The notes below the pieces were generated by a model. That model had not been told where the DNA came from. It ran no database searches and saw only the letters and a program-made list of their open reading frames with translations. DNA of 64,000 bases from JBMORL01 sp049322335 (GTDB taxonomy: Bacteria; Bacteroidota; Bacteroidia; Flavobacteriales_D; UBA2798). The position numbers and the translations under genes are program-made. This document shows, piece after piece, positions 1 through 9,247 of the stretch. The stretch's first letter is position 1. Every line of letters starts with the position of its first letter. The DNA is taken from assembly GCA_049322335.1 (NCBI GenBank), contig JBMORL010000086.1, positions 29,659-93,658 on the forward strand. Reading direction: 5' to 3'.

Positions 1-423
1 AGCATAGCACAAACACCTGATGGCGGCTTTGTAATGAGTGGGAATGTTTTTCCTGATGGCAGCGGAAATACTCAGGATGGCTGGATAATAAAAGTGGATA
101 GTATGGGTTGTTTAACTCCGGGTTGTGTGGTAGGGATAGAAGAATTGTTGATTGATGATGTTGGATTGTTGATTTATCCGAATCCTAATGATGGAAAATT
201 TGTTGTAGAAATTGAGAGTGTAGAGTGGGCAGCGGCAGGAGACAGCGGCAGTAAAATGCAGATAATTGTTACGGATATTTTTGGGAGAGTAGTTTATGAA
301 AAATATATTAATAGAAATACCACAAAAATTGAGCTGGATATTTCAGAACAGGCAAAGGGAATTTATTTTTTGAGTTTGATTACAGATGAAAAAAGAATTA
401 CTTCCAAAATAATAAAAGAATAG
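1..423 (+). CDS. T9SS type A secreted protein, 3' fragment
   Basis: The frame is open from the first base, so this is the 3' end of a longer gene and the ATG at 34 is internal. About 140 residues are visible. The first 35 (GGFVMSGN, GWIIKVDSMG) resemble the last blade of a beta-propeller or delta-60-like repeat often found in secreted Bacteroidota proteins. After a short linker (CLTPGC) comes a type A T9SS C-terminal sorting domain of about 85 residues. It begins LLIYPNPNDGKF, has the middle motif VTDIFGRVVYE, then GIYFLSL, and ends in KIIKE. Known for the family: this domain directs passage through the outer membrane by T9SS and is normally cleaved off. The function of the missing passenger cannot be judged. 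A T9SS gene follows four bases downstream. Confidence 0.85.
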   Translation, partial: SIAQTPDGGFVMSGNVFPDGSGNTQDGWIIKVDSMGCLTPGCVVGIEELLIDDVGLLIYPNPNDGKFVVEIESVEWAAAGDSGSKMQIIVTDIFGRVVYEKYINRNTTKIELDISEQAKGIYFLSLITDEKRITSKIIKE

Positions 424-427
424 TAAA

Positions 428-1369
428 ATGAAAATAATTGTTTTCCTGTTTTTATTTTCTCTTATTATTTCCACCGCTTCCTCTTCACAAAGCCGGGCAT
501 TGTATAGCAATTGCATTCTTTTCGAAACTTCAGACACCCTTATCAGTATCAATACATCCGGACAAACGCTTTGGCAGATCTGTAGTCCCGATAAAGTGCT
601 TTTTGATTCTTCCTATTCCTCTTCACTAAGCATAATTACAGATTCGCTCAATCCCTATCCACCCAACGCTTCATCCTATTTCACGCTTACCTATGGCCCT
701 CCTGTGCCGGGACAACCTTTAAGTCTCCGCTACATTGAAGTAACCCTGCTGCACCGTTTCCAAACCGATTCACTAAACGATTACGGATCAGTTCTTGTTT
801 CTGCAGACGGAGGAAATTCGTGGGTAGATCTTTTTAGCGATAGTCTTGAATTTACCTATGAAATGCATTATATGGAAACTACCGGAGACACATTGCCTGA
901 TCTTTTATTCACCGGAAACTCCAACGGATGGATAAGAAGTAAAGCCTCTAAAGATTTAGAACTATGGTATGTAAACTCACAAATGGCAAATACGATAGAC
1001 AGCCTTTTGTTCCGCTTTATTTTTACCTCCGATGCTATTCAAAATAACCTGGAAGGATGGCAAATTGATAATATATGTATTGATTTATATTGGGGACTTC
1101 CGGTTTTTGAAAATGAAAATGCAGAATCATTTTCAATTTATCCTAATCCCGCCAATAATATACTGAATTTTGAAACCGGATATTCTTTTATAAAGGATGC
1201 TTCCACTGTAGAAATAACTGATATTTCCGGGAGATTATTAAAAAGTTATATAGTATCCAATAACCATGAAATAGCAGACATTTCCGAATTAAATAATGGT
1301 ATTTATTTCGTACATTTGATGTGCCATGATGATATCATTTCGAGCCAAAAACTTATTATTACAAAATAG
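428..1369 (+). CDS. T9SS type A secreted protein, passenger unknown
   Basis: A 313-residue protein with a Sec signal peptide of about 20 residues (MKIIVFLFLFSLIISTASSS). The central 200 residues look like beta-sandwich sequence (VLVSADGGNSWVDLF, WQIDNICIDLYW), the style of concanavalin or MAM-like domains that follow 'GGNSW' motifs in Bacteroidota exoproteins. No catalytic motif was recognised. The last 75 residues are a type A T9SS sorting domain: FSIYPNPANNILNF, EITDISGRLLKSY, NNGIYFVHLM, ending LIITK. It starts four bases after the preceding T9SS gene and its 3' end overlaps the next gene by 44 bases in another frame. It is probably secreted to the surface or medium; the substrate is unknown. 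Confidence 0.85.
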   Translation: MKIIVFLFLFSLIISTASSSQSRALYSNCILFETSDTLISINTSGQTLWQICSPDKVLFDSSYSSSLSIITDSLNPYPPNASSYFTLTYGPPVPGQPLSLRYIEVTLLHRFQTDSLNDYGSVLVSADGGNSWVDLFSDSLEFTYEMHYMETTGDTLPDLLFTGNSNGWIRSKASKDLELWYVNSQMANTIDSLLFRFIFTSDAIQNNLEGWQIDNICIDLYWGLPVFENENAESFSIYPNPANNILNFETGYSFIKDASTVEITDISGRLLKSYIVSNNHEIADISELNNGIYFVHLMCHDDIISSQKLIITK

Positions 1370-2966
1370 CGTACCCGTTATTCTTTTTTTCTTTCTTTTT
1401 TCCTGCACTCCATCCGAAAACTCCCAAAAAACCCACCAGCCCGGAGGAGAAAAACTGAATCATAACGGACTGGAGGCTTACTACGATGCTTCGTTAAAAC
1501 CTTTTTATCACGGTGTGGCTTCGGGTGATCCGTTGCCGGAATCAGTAATCATCTGGACAAGGGTAACACCCGATTATCACCAGGAGGTGAAAGTGAATTA
1601 TGCGGTAGCCACCGACAGCGAAATGAAAGCAGTGGTAAAAAAAGGAACCATCACTACCGATTCATCCAAAGACTATACAGTAAAAGCAGATGTGCAAGAT
1701 CTTGAGGCAGGCACCTATTATTATTACCAATTTGAAGCGCTGGGAAAAAAATCAATCACGGGAAGAATGAAAACCGCTCCCAAAGACAGTACCAAAAATA
1801 TCCGGCTGGCTTTTGCCTCGTGCAGCAATTATTCATGGGGATATTTCAACGCGTACCGTACTATGGCTGAAGATACTTTAGATGCCGTGGTTCATCTCGG
1901 AGATTATATTTATGAATATGCAACGGATGTTTATAGTCATCCGCAACTCATCAGGAAGCACATCCCCAATAAAGAATTGGTTGCATTAACCGATTACCGC
2001 ACCCGATATGCGCAATACCGTTTGGATAAAAATCTGCAGGCCGTTCACAGCGCACATCCCTTTATCGTTATATGGGATGATCACGAACTGGCCAACAATG
2101 CCTATGAAACCGGGGCGGGCAATCATCAACCCGAAGAAGGTGACTGGAATACACGGCTTGCTGCTGCCCAAAAAGCCTATTACGAGTGGATGCCGGTGAG
2201 AGAAAAAAAAGATCCGCAATTGTACCGTTCTTTTACTTTCGGTAACCATGTGCGCCTCATTATGCTGGATACCCGAACCGAAGGAAGAAGCGAACAGGTT
2301 TACGATCACAACGATGCTGCTTTTTACGACACCACACGGAAAATGATCAGCGATGAACATTTCAACTGGCTTACCAGTGAATTGAACCAGAAAGAAACCT
2401 GGAAAGTAATCGGCAACCAGGTTTTGTTCAGCAAACTGAAAGTTTTTTTCAGTGAAAAAGGTGAACCCTATTATGACGGATGGGACGGTTATCCTTATCA
2501 AAAATTAAAATTTTGGCGGGAACTCTGCAACAAACCGGGAGTCGTTTTTGTAACCGGTGATTTCCATTCTTCATTTGTAATTCATGATGATGTGGGTTTG
2601 TATGATTGTAAATGTCATCAATACTCCACAGAGTTTGTGGTACCCAGCATCACTTCTGCCAACTACGATGAAGATTATGGTTTGGATTCTGCAAAAATTT
2701 ATACCGAATGGTACAATAAAGCCAACGAGCATGTGGAGAAAATAGATTTTTTGTCAGGCGGAAAAAACAAATGGATGGAATGTCGTCCGTATAACTACAA
2801 CGGAAAATACCTGAATTACACGAATCTTATTGACCACGGTTATTTTATTCTTGAGCTGGATGAAAAAGAAGGAAAAGGAATTTTTCGTTTTGCAGAAACC
2901 ATACTGGATAAAAAGAACGAAAAATACAGGGATGTTGTTTTCAGAATTACACCTTATGGACTTTAA
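1326..2966 (+). CDS. PhoD-like phosphatase lipoprotein
   Basis: A 546-residue metallophosphatase of the PhoD family (alkaline phosphatase D or phosphodiesterase type). The N-terminus has a hydrophobic stretch ending in a lipobox (FLFSC, Cys27), so it should be a membrane lipoprotein. A fibronectin-like PhoD N-terminal domain (GVASGDPLPESVIIWTRV, residues 63-80) precedes the catalytic domain. Metal-site motifs are FASC near 163, GDYIYEY at 192-198, WDDHE at 250-254 and GDFHSS at 411-416. The start at 1326 is required because no later start codon precedes the lipobox. It therefore overlaps the previous gene by 44 bases in a different frame. Likely role: release of phosphate from phosphoesters outside the inner membrane. 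The exact substrate is not predictable. Confidence 0.9.
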   Translation: MMISFRAKNLLLQNSVPVILFFFLFSCTPSENSQKTHQPGGEKLNHNGLEAYYDASLKPFYHGVASGDPLPESVIIWTRVTPDYHQEVKVNYAVATDSEMKAVVKKGTITTDSSKDYTVKADVQDLEAGTYYYYQFEALGKKSITGRMKTAPKDSTKNIRLAFASCSNYSWGYFNAYRTMAEDTLDAVVHLGDYIYEYATDVYSHPQLIRKHIPNKELVALTDYRTRYAQYRLDKNLQAVHSAHPFIVIWDDHELANNAYETGAGNHQPEEGDWNTRLAAAQKAYYEWMPVREKKDPQLYRSFTFGNHVRLIMLDTRTEGRSEQVYDHNDAAFYDTTRKMISDEHFNWLTSELNQKETWKVIGNQVLFSKLKVFFSEKGEPYYDGWDGYPYQKLKFWRELCNKPGVVFVTGDFHSSFVIHDDVGLYDCKCHQYSTEFVVPSITSANYDEDYGLDSAKIYTEWYNKANEHVEKIDFLSGGKNKWMECRPYNYNGKYLNYTNLIDHGYFILELDEKEGKGIFRFAETILDKKNEKYRDVVFRITPYGL

Positions 2967-3003
2967 CCGTGAAGTACAAATCCCGGAGGATTTGACTTCA
3001 GGG

Positions 3004-4944
3004 TTATTCCTTTATCTCTTCAAATAAGGAATAAAAATATTTATTTCCTTTCCTGATAGTAATAGTGATATCATCTACCTCAACATTTTTCTTTTCAATA
3101 TTCCAGAAAAGCACATCAAGTACCAATCCTTTTGGTTTATCGGCTGAATGAAGAACGAGTTCCAGGGGCAGCGTAACGTGAATGGTTGTCCAAAGATCTG
3201 AAGCCGGGTAATCTTTTCTTTCTGCCGGACGAAAATCAAGTACCGAATCATTTTTTATACTGCTCATTGCCAAAAGTGCATTATCTCCGGCTTGTAGGGT
3301 TCTTACTTTTGCTGAAAGATCAATTAAATAATATCGTCCCTGAATTACAGAATCAAGTAAAATTTTTGTGCCCGGCCCCCATTCCGCAAGCGAATCCATT
3401 TTATAGAATCGGTTGCTGTTTTCTGTAACCACTTTCGATTCATCATAATTCCACCCGCCTGTTTCCTGGTTAAAATCACAGGCATATTGTGCCACCCGGT
3501 TATCTTTGTAGTATTCATTTTCCTGATTTTTTGACAGGCAATAATAATTATACCCAAAACCTTCTTCCTTAAAAACCTGGTATGGAAATTTTTCAGCAGC
3601 TATTTCAACAAATGTTTCGCTTACATTTCCCAAAATGATATTGGAAGTATTTACCGAATCCAGCCAGTTAGTGAAACAGGAAACACAATAAAATTCGTGA
3701 TAAAAGTTGCGGTGAGGAATGGGCCGGTTCATTTTTTCCTCATAATACTTCATGTATCCTTTGTTGATACCCATGGCCACCGAACAATCCGATTTTATTT
3801 TTTCGTCTTCAAATAACAATTTGGTATTTATTACCATTGCAGCACAGGGCTGTCGGTAAAAAATCCCATAATGTTCTCTTTCAAAAACAAGCAAAAATAT
3901 ATTCAACAACAAAAACGCAGACACGAGCATCAGGTTTCCCCATTTACTTTTCAGATAAACAAAAGAAAAAATAAACATCAGTAAAAAAGGAAAAGAAAAC
4001 AACAAAAAGGAATACTGAAGTACGGGACTAACGTAAACGGAATAAAAATAACCGGTAAAAAAAGGAACAAAAAACCAGGTAAGAAAAAATAAACGTTTAT
4101 CGTTTCCCGATTTTAAAACCGAACGATTAACAATTGTAAAAATTAATACTGCCGCTGCTATCAACAGCAATAAAGGAAAAGAAAACTGAAACGCATACTG
4201 AATGAATTTCCACAAAAAATCCGGTTCAGGAGGCCCGAGCCATTTTAAACCATTCCATCCCATCTGGAACATGGTAAGCGGCAATACGGGAAGATAAACC
4301 AGTATAACGGCCAGGTTTAAGAGAATGTAACGAAATAAATGTTTTCTTCCGCAAATAAAAAATCCCGTAACAGCAATTATCATTGCTGTTAACGCTGAAA
4401 AATGATGATTAACCGCACAAGCTAACGCAGAGAGGATATAAGCAATAAGAACCGGGTAATTATACTTTTTATCCTCAGCGATTTTTATCCACTGATGAAC
4501 AAATAACAACACAAAAAACATTCCGCTTATATAGGGCCGGGCCAGCTGGCTGTACATTACCGGAAATTGCAGGGTAGCTAAAAAAGCGGCTGTCAGCAAT
4601 GCTGTACTTTCTCCAAACCAACGGGAAGCGATCTTCCATGAAAGATAAACAGAGTAAATCCCGGTGAAAATAAAAGGTAGTTTTATCACCCATTCTGCAT
4701 CACCAAAAATTCCCGTCCAAAAGTATAAAAACACCTGAACTAACGGAGGATGGCCATCCATTTGTACACCTTGTCTTATTAATTCCCCAAAAGAATCATA
4801 GTGCGTTCTGCTCAGCGCGCTTAATTCGTCATTCATCAAAGTAATTGAAAACAGGTCCCAGCACCTTAACACAGCTGCTACTACCAGTATAAGCAGCAAA
4901 CTTATCTTAGCTGAAGAAAATGAATAGATGCGTGAACCGTTCAT
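3004..4944 (-). CDS. GT-C membrane glycosyltransferase (PMT/ArnT type)
   Basis: A 646-residue integral membrane protein with about ten hydrophobic segments in residues 15-365 and a soluble C-terminal part of about 270 residues. The first extracytoplasmic loop holds MNDE (37-40) and GHPPL (64-68), the acidic loop typical of the GT39/PMT_2 superfamily. Those enzymes move a sugar from a polyprenyl-phosphate donor to a lipid or protein on the periplasmic face. The C-terminal part looks like a beta-rich domain and has no recognised motif. It lies one base from rluD on the same strand, so the two are probably co-transcribed. Acceptor and donor are unknown. Assignment as a GT-C fold protein is firm, and the reaction is inferred. 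Confidence 0.8.
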   Translation of the reverse strand: MNGSRIYSFSSAKISLLLILVVAAVLRCWDLFSITLMNDELSALSRTHYDSFGELIRQGVQMDGHPPLVQVFLYFWTGIFGDAEWVIKLPFIFTGIYSVYLSWKIASRWFGESTALLTAAFLATLQFPVMYSQLARPYISGMFFVLLFVHQWIKIAEDKKYNYPVLIAYILSALACAVNHHFSALTAMIIAVTGFFICGRKHLFRYILLNLAVILVYLPVLPLTMFQMGWNGLKWLGPPEPDFLWKFIQYAFQFSFPLLLLIAAAVLIFTIVNRSVLKSGNDKRLFFLTWFFVPFFTGYFYSVYVSPVLQYSFLLFSFPFLLMFIFSFVYLKSKWGNLMLVSAFLLLNIFLLVFEREHYGIFYRQPCAAMVINTKLLFEDEKIKSDCSVAMGINKGYMKYYEEKMNRPIPHRNFYHEFYCVSCFTNWLDSVNTSNIILGNVSETFVEIAAEKFPYQVFKEEGFGYNYYCLSKNQENEYYKDNRVAQYACDFNQETGGWNYDESKVVTENSNRFYKMDSLAEWGPGTKILLDSVIQGRYYLIDLSAKVRTLQAGDNALLAMSSIKNDSVLDFRPAERKDYPASDLWTTIHVTLPLELVLHSADKPKGLVLDVLFWNIEKKNVEVDDITITIRKGNKYFYSLFEEIKE

Positions 4945-4945
4945 T

Positions 4946-5995
4946 TTATGGTTGGTGAATATAGTCGCGCCACTTTTTCAGAATAGCTGAAAATCCTTCG
5001 GGGAGTTCCGAATCAAATTGTTTGCGTTGCCCCGTAGCAGGATGAATAAACCCGAGCGATCTGGCATGCAACGCCTGGCCGGGAATCAGTTGAAAACAAT
5101 TTTCTACAAATTGCCTGTATTTCGCAAACGTTGTTCCCTTGAGAATGACATCACCTCCATACTCAATATCATTGAACAAGGTATGCCCGATATGTTTCAT
5201 GTGCACACGTATCTGGTGTGTGCGCCCGGTTTCCAGTTTACACTTTACCAGTGTTACATATTCAAAACGTTCTACCACTTCATAGTGTGTAACAGCATGT
5301 TTTCCTGCCGAGCCGTCTTCATACACTACAAACACCTTTCGGTCTTTCACCGAACGGCCGATATTTCCGGTAACAGTTCCTTTATCCTGTTTTACATTTC
5401 CCCAAACGAGTGCATAATATGTTCTTTCTGTAGTACGGTCGAAAAATTGTTTGGCCAGATGGGTCAGCGCATCTTCGGTTTTGGCCACTACCATGATGCC
5501 TGAAGTATTTTTATCCAGCCGGTGAACTAACCCGGGACGGCTTTCCGTAATTTCATTGATGCGGGGTTTTAATGCAGCAATTTCATTGAAGTGAAAAATA
5601 AGCGCATTCACCAAAGTACCTGTATAATTTCCGTAACCGGGATGCGACACCAGCCCGGCCGGTTTATTTACCACTACCAGTGAGTCATCTTCATAAACAA
5701 TATCCAGCGGAATATTTTCGGGAATGAGTTCAATTTCACGAACCGGGTAAGGAAGCACAATGGAAATTTCATCCATCGGTTTTACTTTGTAACTTGGTTT
5801 TACCGGTTTTTTATTAACGAGAATATTCCCGTTTTTGGCAGCCGACTGGATACGGTTGCGCGAAACATTTGGCAGCCGGTCGAAAAGAAATTTATCAATA
5901 CGCAGCATCGACTGGCCTTTATCGACTTTTATATGATGATGCTCGTAAAGTTCCTCGGATTCTTCGCGGATTTCTTCTTCGTAAAATTCCGCCAT
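4946..5995 (-). CDS. rluD: RluA/RluD-family 23S rRNA pseudouridine synthase
   Basis: A 349-residue protein with an N-terminal S4 RNA-binding domain (about residues 27-85; SRNRIQSAAKNGNILVN) and the RluA-family catalytic domain. The catalytic motif HRLDKNTSGIMVV is at 158-170, with Asp161 as the expected nucleophile. RTHQIRVHMKHIGH closes the active site. Length and architecture fit RluD, which makes pseudouridines in helix 69 of 23S rRNA, although other RluA-family targets cannot be excluded. An acidic N-terminal extension of about 20 residues is common in Bacteroidota copies. It sits between the GT-C enzyme (1-base gap) and a T9SS protein (3-base gap), with the PASTA protein and ddl beyond. 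Confidence 0.9.
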   Translation of the reverse strand: MAEFYEEEIREESEELYEHHHIKVDKGQSMLRIDKFLFDRLPNVSRNRIQSAAKNGNILVNKKPVKPSYKVKPMDEISIVLPYPVREIELIPENIPLDIVYEDDSLVVVNKPAGLVSHPGYGNYTGTLVNALIFHFNEIAALKPRINEITESRPGLVHRLDKNTSGIMVVAKTEDALTHLAKQFFDRTTERTYYALVWGNVKQDKGTVTGNIGRSVKDRKVFVVYEDGSAGKHAVTHYEVVERFEYVTLVKCKLETGRTHQIRVHMKHIGHTLFNDIEYGGDVILKGTTFAKYRQFVENCFQLIPGQALHARSLGFIHPATGQRKQFDSELPEGFSAILKKWRDYIHQP

Positions 5996-5998
5996 AAC

Positions 5999-8215
5999 TT
6001 ATTTGTGTTGAACGATAATCTTTGAATATGAAACCGCTTTGCTTTCGGTGTTGTATAATTCTATAATATACATTCCGTTTTGCAGGTCAGCAGTATTTAC
6101 CATCGTGCGGTTTCTCATTGTTTCTTCATTTACCAGCCTTCCGTTGAGATCGAAAATTTTTATGGTGTAAAGATAATCATGCCCGGGCTCGATGGTGATC
6201 ATATCATCTGCCGGATTAGGCCACAATATTGCTTCAGCAGTCAACATATTGTTTTCATTTACTGAAGCCACATAATCTTTTGCATAGGTAAACACGGGGC
6301 GTATCATCAGCGATCCCGAAAAGCTGGTCATATTCCACGAACTTCCCACATTATAATAAATCTTCGATTGATTGTTGGTGTTATTGTCAAAACCAATATT
6401 CAACCGGTCGGCATCCAGTTGCTGCCAGCCGATATAAAATGTTCCGCTGAGTGTGAATTTGGTATCAAAAGTGTATTCGACAAATGCATTGGTGGGACTG
6501 GCATACACCGGCATCGAATAACTGGTGTTTTGATAAATAATATTCCCGGGAGTTCCGCCCGATCCTGTAGCATCCCAAACTGTTAACAAAAATGCTTTGT
6601 TCGATACATTGTTCACCGAAGGGCTGAAATGCATTTTTACAGCACGTAATGTATCGGTAATGGGAATAGTAAATTTATACGCAAGTTTTGCTCCTGCTCC
6701 CTGCGGGCCATAAGCTGCTTCTGCCGTTCCGTCATCGTAGGCATAATAATTTTCAAATACCTGCTGAAAAGTAACTGTATCATTCAACCGGCAAAAATCG
6801 GGCGTGGTGTTGTGCCTGAACGTTACATCAAAAACTGCTAAAGTGTCCCGGCCGGTAGTATCATAATTATACGGTTGGGTAGAAACATCATAAACAGTTG
6901 TGAAATCAGTGAATGCAGGAATAGAAGGCGAACTCGGGTGATTGAAACTGGCCTCAAGGGCTCCCTGGTAATAAACAGACATGTTGCTGTTGGCCACGAG
7001 TCTTCCCACATTGGCATTATTCCGCTGGAACACAGATAACGTGTCGCGCATAAACGAAGCCGGCTGATAGCGGTAATGCCTCCACGGCATCGCTGTAAAT
7101 TCGCGCAGCAAAGTATTCGGATCATAAACAAACGCCACATCATCGCGAACAGTATCGGTGCTGGTACGCAGCTGGTTCATGTATACATAATCAATATTCC
7201 AGTGGTCGAGGCTGCCGCAAAGATTAGCGTAATTATAAAAACGGAACTGAAAACCGTTTTTAAGATATTGCAGAGAATTGACTTTTATAATCACCTGTTT
7301 AAAATTGGCAAGTGATCCTCCCGCTGTCGACCAGACGGGAAACCATTGGGATGAATCAGGAGCCCAGAATTCAAGACAAAGCGAATCACCGGTTTCGGGC
7401 GAATTGCCTCTTCCCTGCGGCTGGTAATAAAAACTAAGGAAAATAGAGTCGGCAGCAGAATAACCCAGCAGGTTGATGGGTTTGGAAGTAAGGTAATCGG
7501 CAATTCCGGTAAGCGTTGTATTTACAAAATCGTAGGGATAACCGTTTTCATCCAGGCCATCTAACGTAGCCACACCAATCGTAGGAGGATTTACAGGATA
7601 ACGGTAATTCCAATAGGCGTAATTATCCTGCCAGATAGTTGTGTCTCCCACCGAAGAAACAAAATGCACTTTCACTGAATCCTGCACCAGGTCGGGATTG
7701 GCAATCCAGATAGTGTCGGGAGAAGAAGGCAGCCAAAGCGTATCTACAATATTATACCGCGGCCACACAGTGTCTACCACGCCAGTAACAGGATATTGCG
7801 TAAGGTCGTTGATCGTTATAAAAATACTATCTAACGGAGTATTGGTTTGCGTAAGATTGCCGCCTGTAGTATCGTAAGTGATGAAATACGTACGGCTAAG
7901 CATATATTTTACCGTGTCATCCAGTTTTACAGTTCCCGACTGATCGTATAAGCGATAATAGGTTTGTGTAGTAACATTGGCATCTCCCGGCAGTGCATCA
8001 TATTGCTTGAACTGGTTACGCGAAAAATCATCCAGGAAAGGAAGAGTAATTGTATCAATATTGTAAATATAAATATCGGAATACGAACGCAGCGAATTTG
8101 CTTTTTTGTTGAGTTCGAAATTGGTGGTAAGCGGACTCAATGCTTCGGGCTGTGCTTTGGCAAATGAAGCGGCAAAAAACATCCATAAAATTCCGAATAT
8201 GTATTTTTTCTTCAT
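5999..8215 (-). CDS. T9SS type A secreted protein, 738 residues
   Basis: The protein starts with a signal peptide (MKKKYIFGILWMFFAASFAKA). The passenger of about 640 residues is rich in Asp, Thr and aromatic residues. It contains LPFLDDFSRNQF near residue 60 and a YAYDDGTAE motif near residue 490, both recurrent in uncharacterised Bacteroidota secreted proteins. No enzyme motif was recognised. The last 75 residues form a type A sorting domain: ILWPNPADDMITI, IKIFDLNGRLVNEE, LQNGMYIIELY, ending KIIVQHK. The gene lies in a tight minus-strand run (3-base gaps on both sides) between rluD and the PASTA protein. It may help shape the envelope, but that is only positional inference. Confidence 0.85.
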   Translation of the reverse strand: MKKKYIFGILWMFFAASFAKAQPEALSPLTTNFELNKKANSLRSYSDIYIYNIDTITLPFLDDFSRNQFKQYDALPGDANVTTQTYYRLYDQSGTVKLDDTVKYMLSRTYFITYDTTGGNLTQTNTPLDSIFITINDLTQYPVTGVVDTVWPRYNIVDTLWLPSSPDTIWIANPDLVQDSVKVHFVSSVGDTTIWQDNYAYWNYRYPVNPPTIGVATLDGLDENGYPYDFVNTTLTGIADYLTSKPINLLGYSAADSIFLSFYYQPQGRGNSPETGDSLCLEFWAPDSSQWFPVWSTAGGSLANFKQVIIKVNSLQYLKNGFQFRFYNYANLCGSLDHWNIDYVYMNQLRTSTDTVRDDVAFVYDPNTLLREFTAMPWRHYRYQPASFMRDTLSVFQRNNANVGRLVANSNMSVYYQGALEASFNHPSSPSIPAFTDFTTVYDVSTQPYNYDTTGRDTLAVFDVTFRHNTTPDFCRLNDTVTFQQVFENYYAYDDGTAEAAYGPQGAGAKLAYKFTIPITDTLRAVKMHFSPSVNNVSNKAFLLTVWDATGSGGTPGNIIYQNTSYSMPVYASPTNAFVEYTFDTKFTLSGTFYIGWQQLDADRLNIGFDNNTNNQSKIYYNVGSSWNMTSFSGSLMIRPVFTYAKDYVASVNENNMLTAEAILWPNPADDMITIEPGHDYLYTIKIFDLNGRLVNEETMRNRTMVNTADLQNGMYIIELYNTESKAVSYSKIIVQHK

Positions 8216-8218
8216 TTA

Positions 8219-9052
8219 TTAATTTTCAGGTTCATTGGTTTTGACCGCCTTGGCGGGATCGGTATTCAGCCACACGGTAATGTCTGAACCTGTCTCCGCT
8301 TCCGAACCACCTGCGGGCGATTGCTTATAGATGACTGCCGAAAGGGAATCTTTTCTTGTAGTACATCCTTCACACGACCCTACAAACAGGCTAAGCGATA
8401 CACTTCCTAAACTCGAATTTGCCTGATCTATTGTTTTTCCAATCAAATTTGGCACATTTTCCGTTCCGGAGCCACGCCCTTGCCCAAGGATCAGTTCAAT
8501 GGTTTCGCCTTTTTCCACTTTAAAAGGTATTTCTTTAGCTATAGCTTTCCCTTTATGCTTTTGTGCCAGCACACAATCCTTACACGAACTACTTGGTTTA
8601 TAGGTGTATTTAACTTTTAATCCCACTATTTTCAGTATTCCCTCGGCATGTCGTTTTGATTTGTCAACCACCCAGGGAACAAGGATCATTTTCGGGGCTT
8701 TGGCCACTACGGTAAGATAAATAGTTCGGCCTTCCTTAACAAACTGCCCTGTAGAATCAGTAGGCCTTGGGTGCTGGTTATACACTGTTCCCCGGGCCGC
8801 TTTATCCGAATATACCGAATCCACAATTTCATATTCCAGGCCTTTATCTGCCAGGTGCGCGTCAAGGTCGTCAAGGTGAACCCCAACGAGATTAGGCACT
8901 GTAATATTATTATCTGCTCCATGATGAGTATATACTTCCAGCATCTTTTGTGTGATCCAGGTAAGAAGAATAACGGTAAGAATAGCCACCCCCAGGTGAA
9001 GCAGAAATTGCCGTGAGATAAGAAAGCGCCCGAATAATTTTAGTCCGTTCAT
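8219..9052 (-). CDS. PASTA-domain membrane protein
   Basis: The ATG at 9052 (MNGLKLFGRF) is preferred over the longer open frame reaching 9145, whose extra 31 residues look unrelated and Pro/His-rich. That gives 277 residues. One membrane helix (about residues 18-38, GVAILTVILLTW) is followed by three extracytoplasmic PASTA domains: VPNLVGVHLDDL, VPWVVDKSKRHA and VPNLIGKTIDQA. PASTA domains bind muropeptides or peptidoglycan in other bacteria. Two Cys pairs (CKDC, CEGC) lie inside domains 2 and 3. It is divergent from ddl, which supports a cell-wall role. A -7-like element TATATTTG lies on the minus strand 21 bases before the start. Confidence 0.88.
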   Translation of the reverse strand: MNGLKLFGRFLISRQFLLHLGVAILTVILLTWITQKMLEVYTHHGADNNITVPNLVGVHLDDLDAHLADKGLEYEIVDSVYSDKAARGTVYNQHPRPTDSTGQFVKEGRTIYLTVVAKAPKMILVPWVVDKSKRHAEGILKIVGLKVKYTYKPSSSCKDCVLAQKHKGKAIAKEIPFKVEKGETIELILGQGRGSGTENVPNLIGKTIDQANSSLGSVSLSLFVGSCEGCTTRKDSLSAVIYKQSPAGGSEAETGSDITVWLNTDPAKAVKTNEPEN

Positions 9053-9073
9053 TACTTTTTTCCGAAGGAAGGG

Positions 9074-9081
9074 CAAATATA
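9074..9081 (-). promoter_or_regulatory. Candidate -7 element for the PASTA gene
   Basis: Read on the minus strand the bases are TATATTTG, a perfect match to the Bacteroidota -7 consensus TAnnTTTG. It would give a leader of roughly 17 bases before the ATG at 9052. No clear TTG -33 element was found at the expected distance. Confidence 0.4.
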
Positions 9082-9211
9082 ACAAAATAGCCGCCTTTTG
9101 CACAGGCCGGTGAGGGTGCGGCCCCAGGCAGCGATTATCCGTCACTTTTCACGAACAATCCATTGGTGATATCGGAAAATAAAGGGCGCGAAACAGGGCT
9201 ATCCTTTCCTT

Positions 9212-9219
9212 TATTTTTG
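9212..9219 (+). promoter_or_regulatory. Candidate -7 element for ddl
   Basis: TATTTTTG matches TAnnTTTG and lies 28 bases before the ddl start codon. It would give a leader of about 24 bases. The upstream -33 element is not evident. It sits in the divergent ddl/PASTA intergenic region of 195 bases. Confidence 0.4.
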
Positions 9220-9247
9220 CCGTACAACAGCATCAAATCCTATACTT

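Noticed and set aside
1986..2501. Minus-strand open frame opposite the PhoD-like gene
   Set aside because: It lies antisense to the conserved catalytic motifs and has no features of its own.
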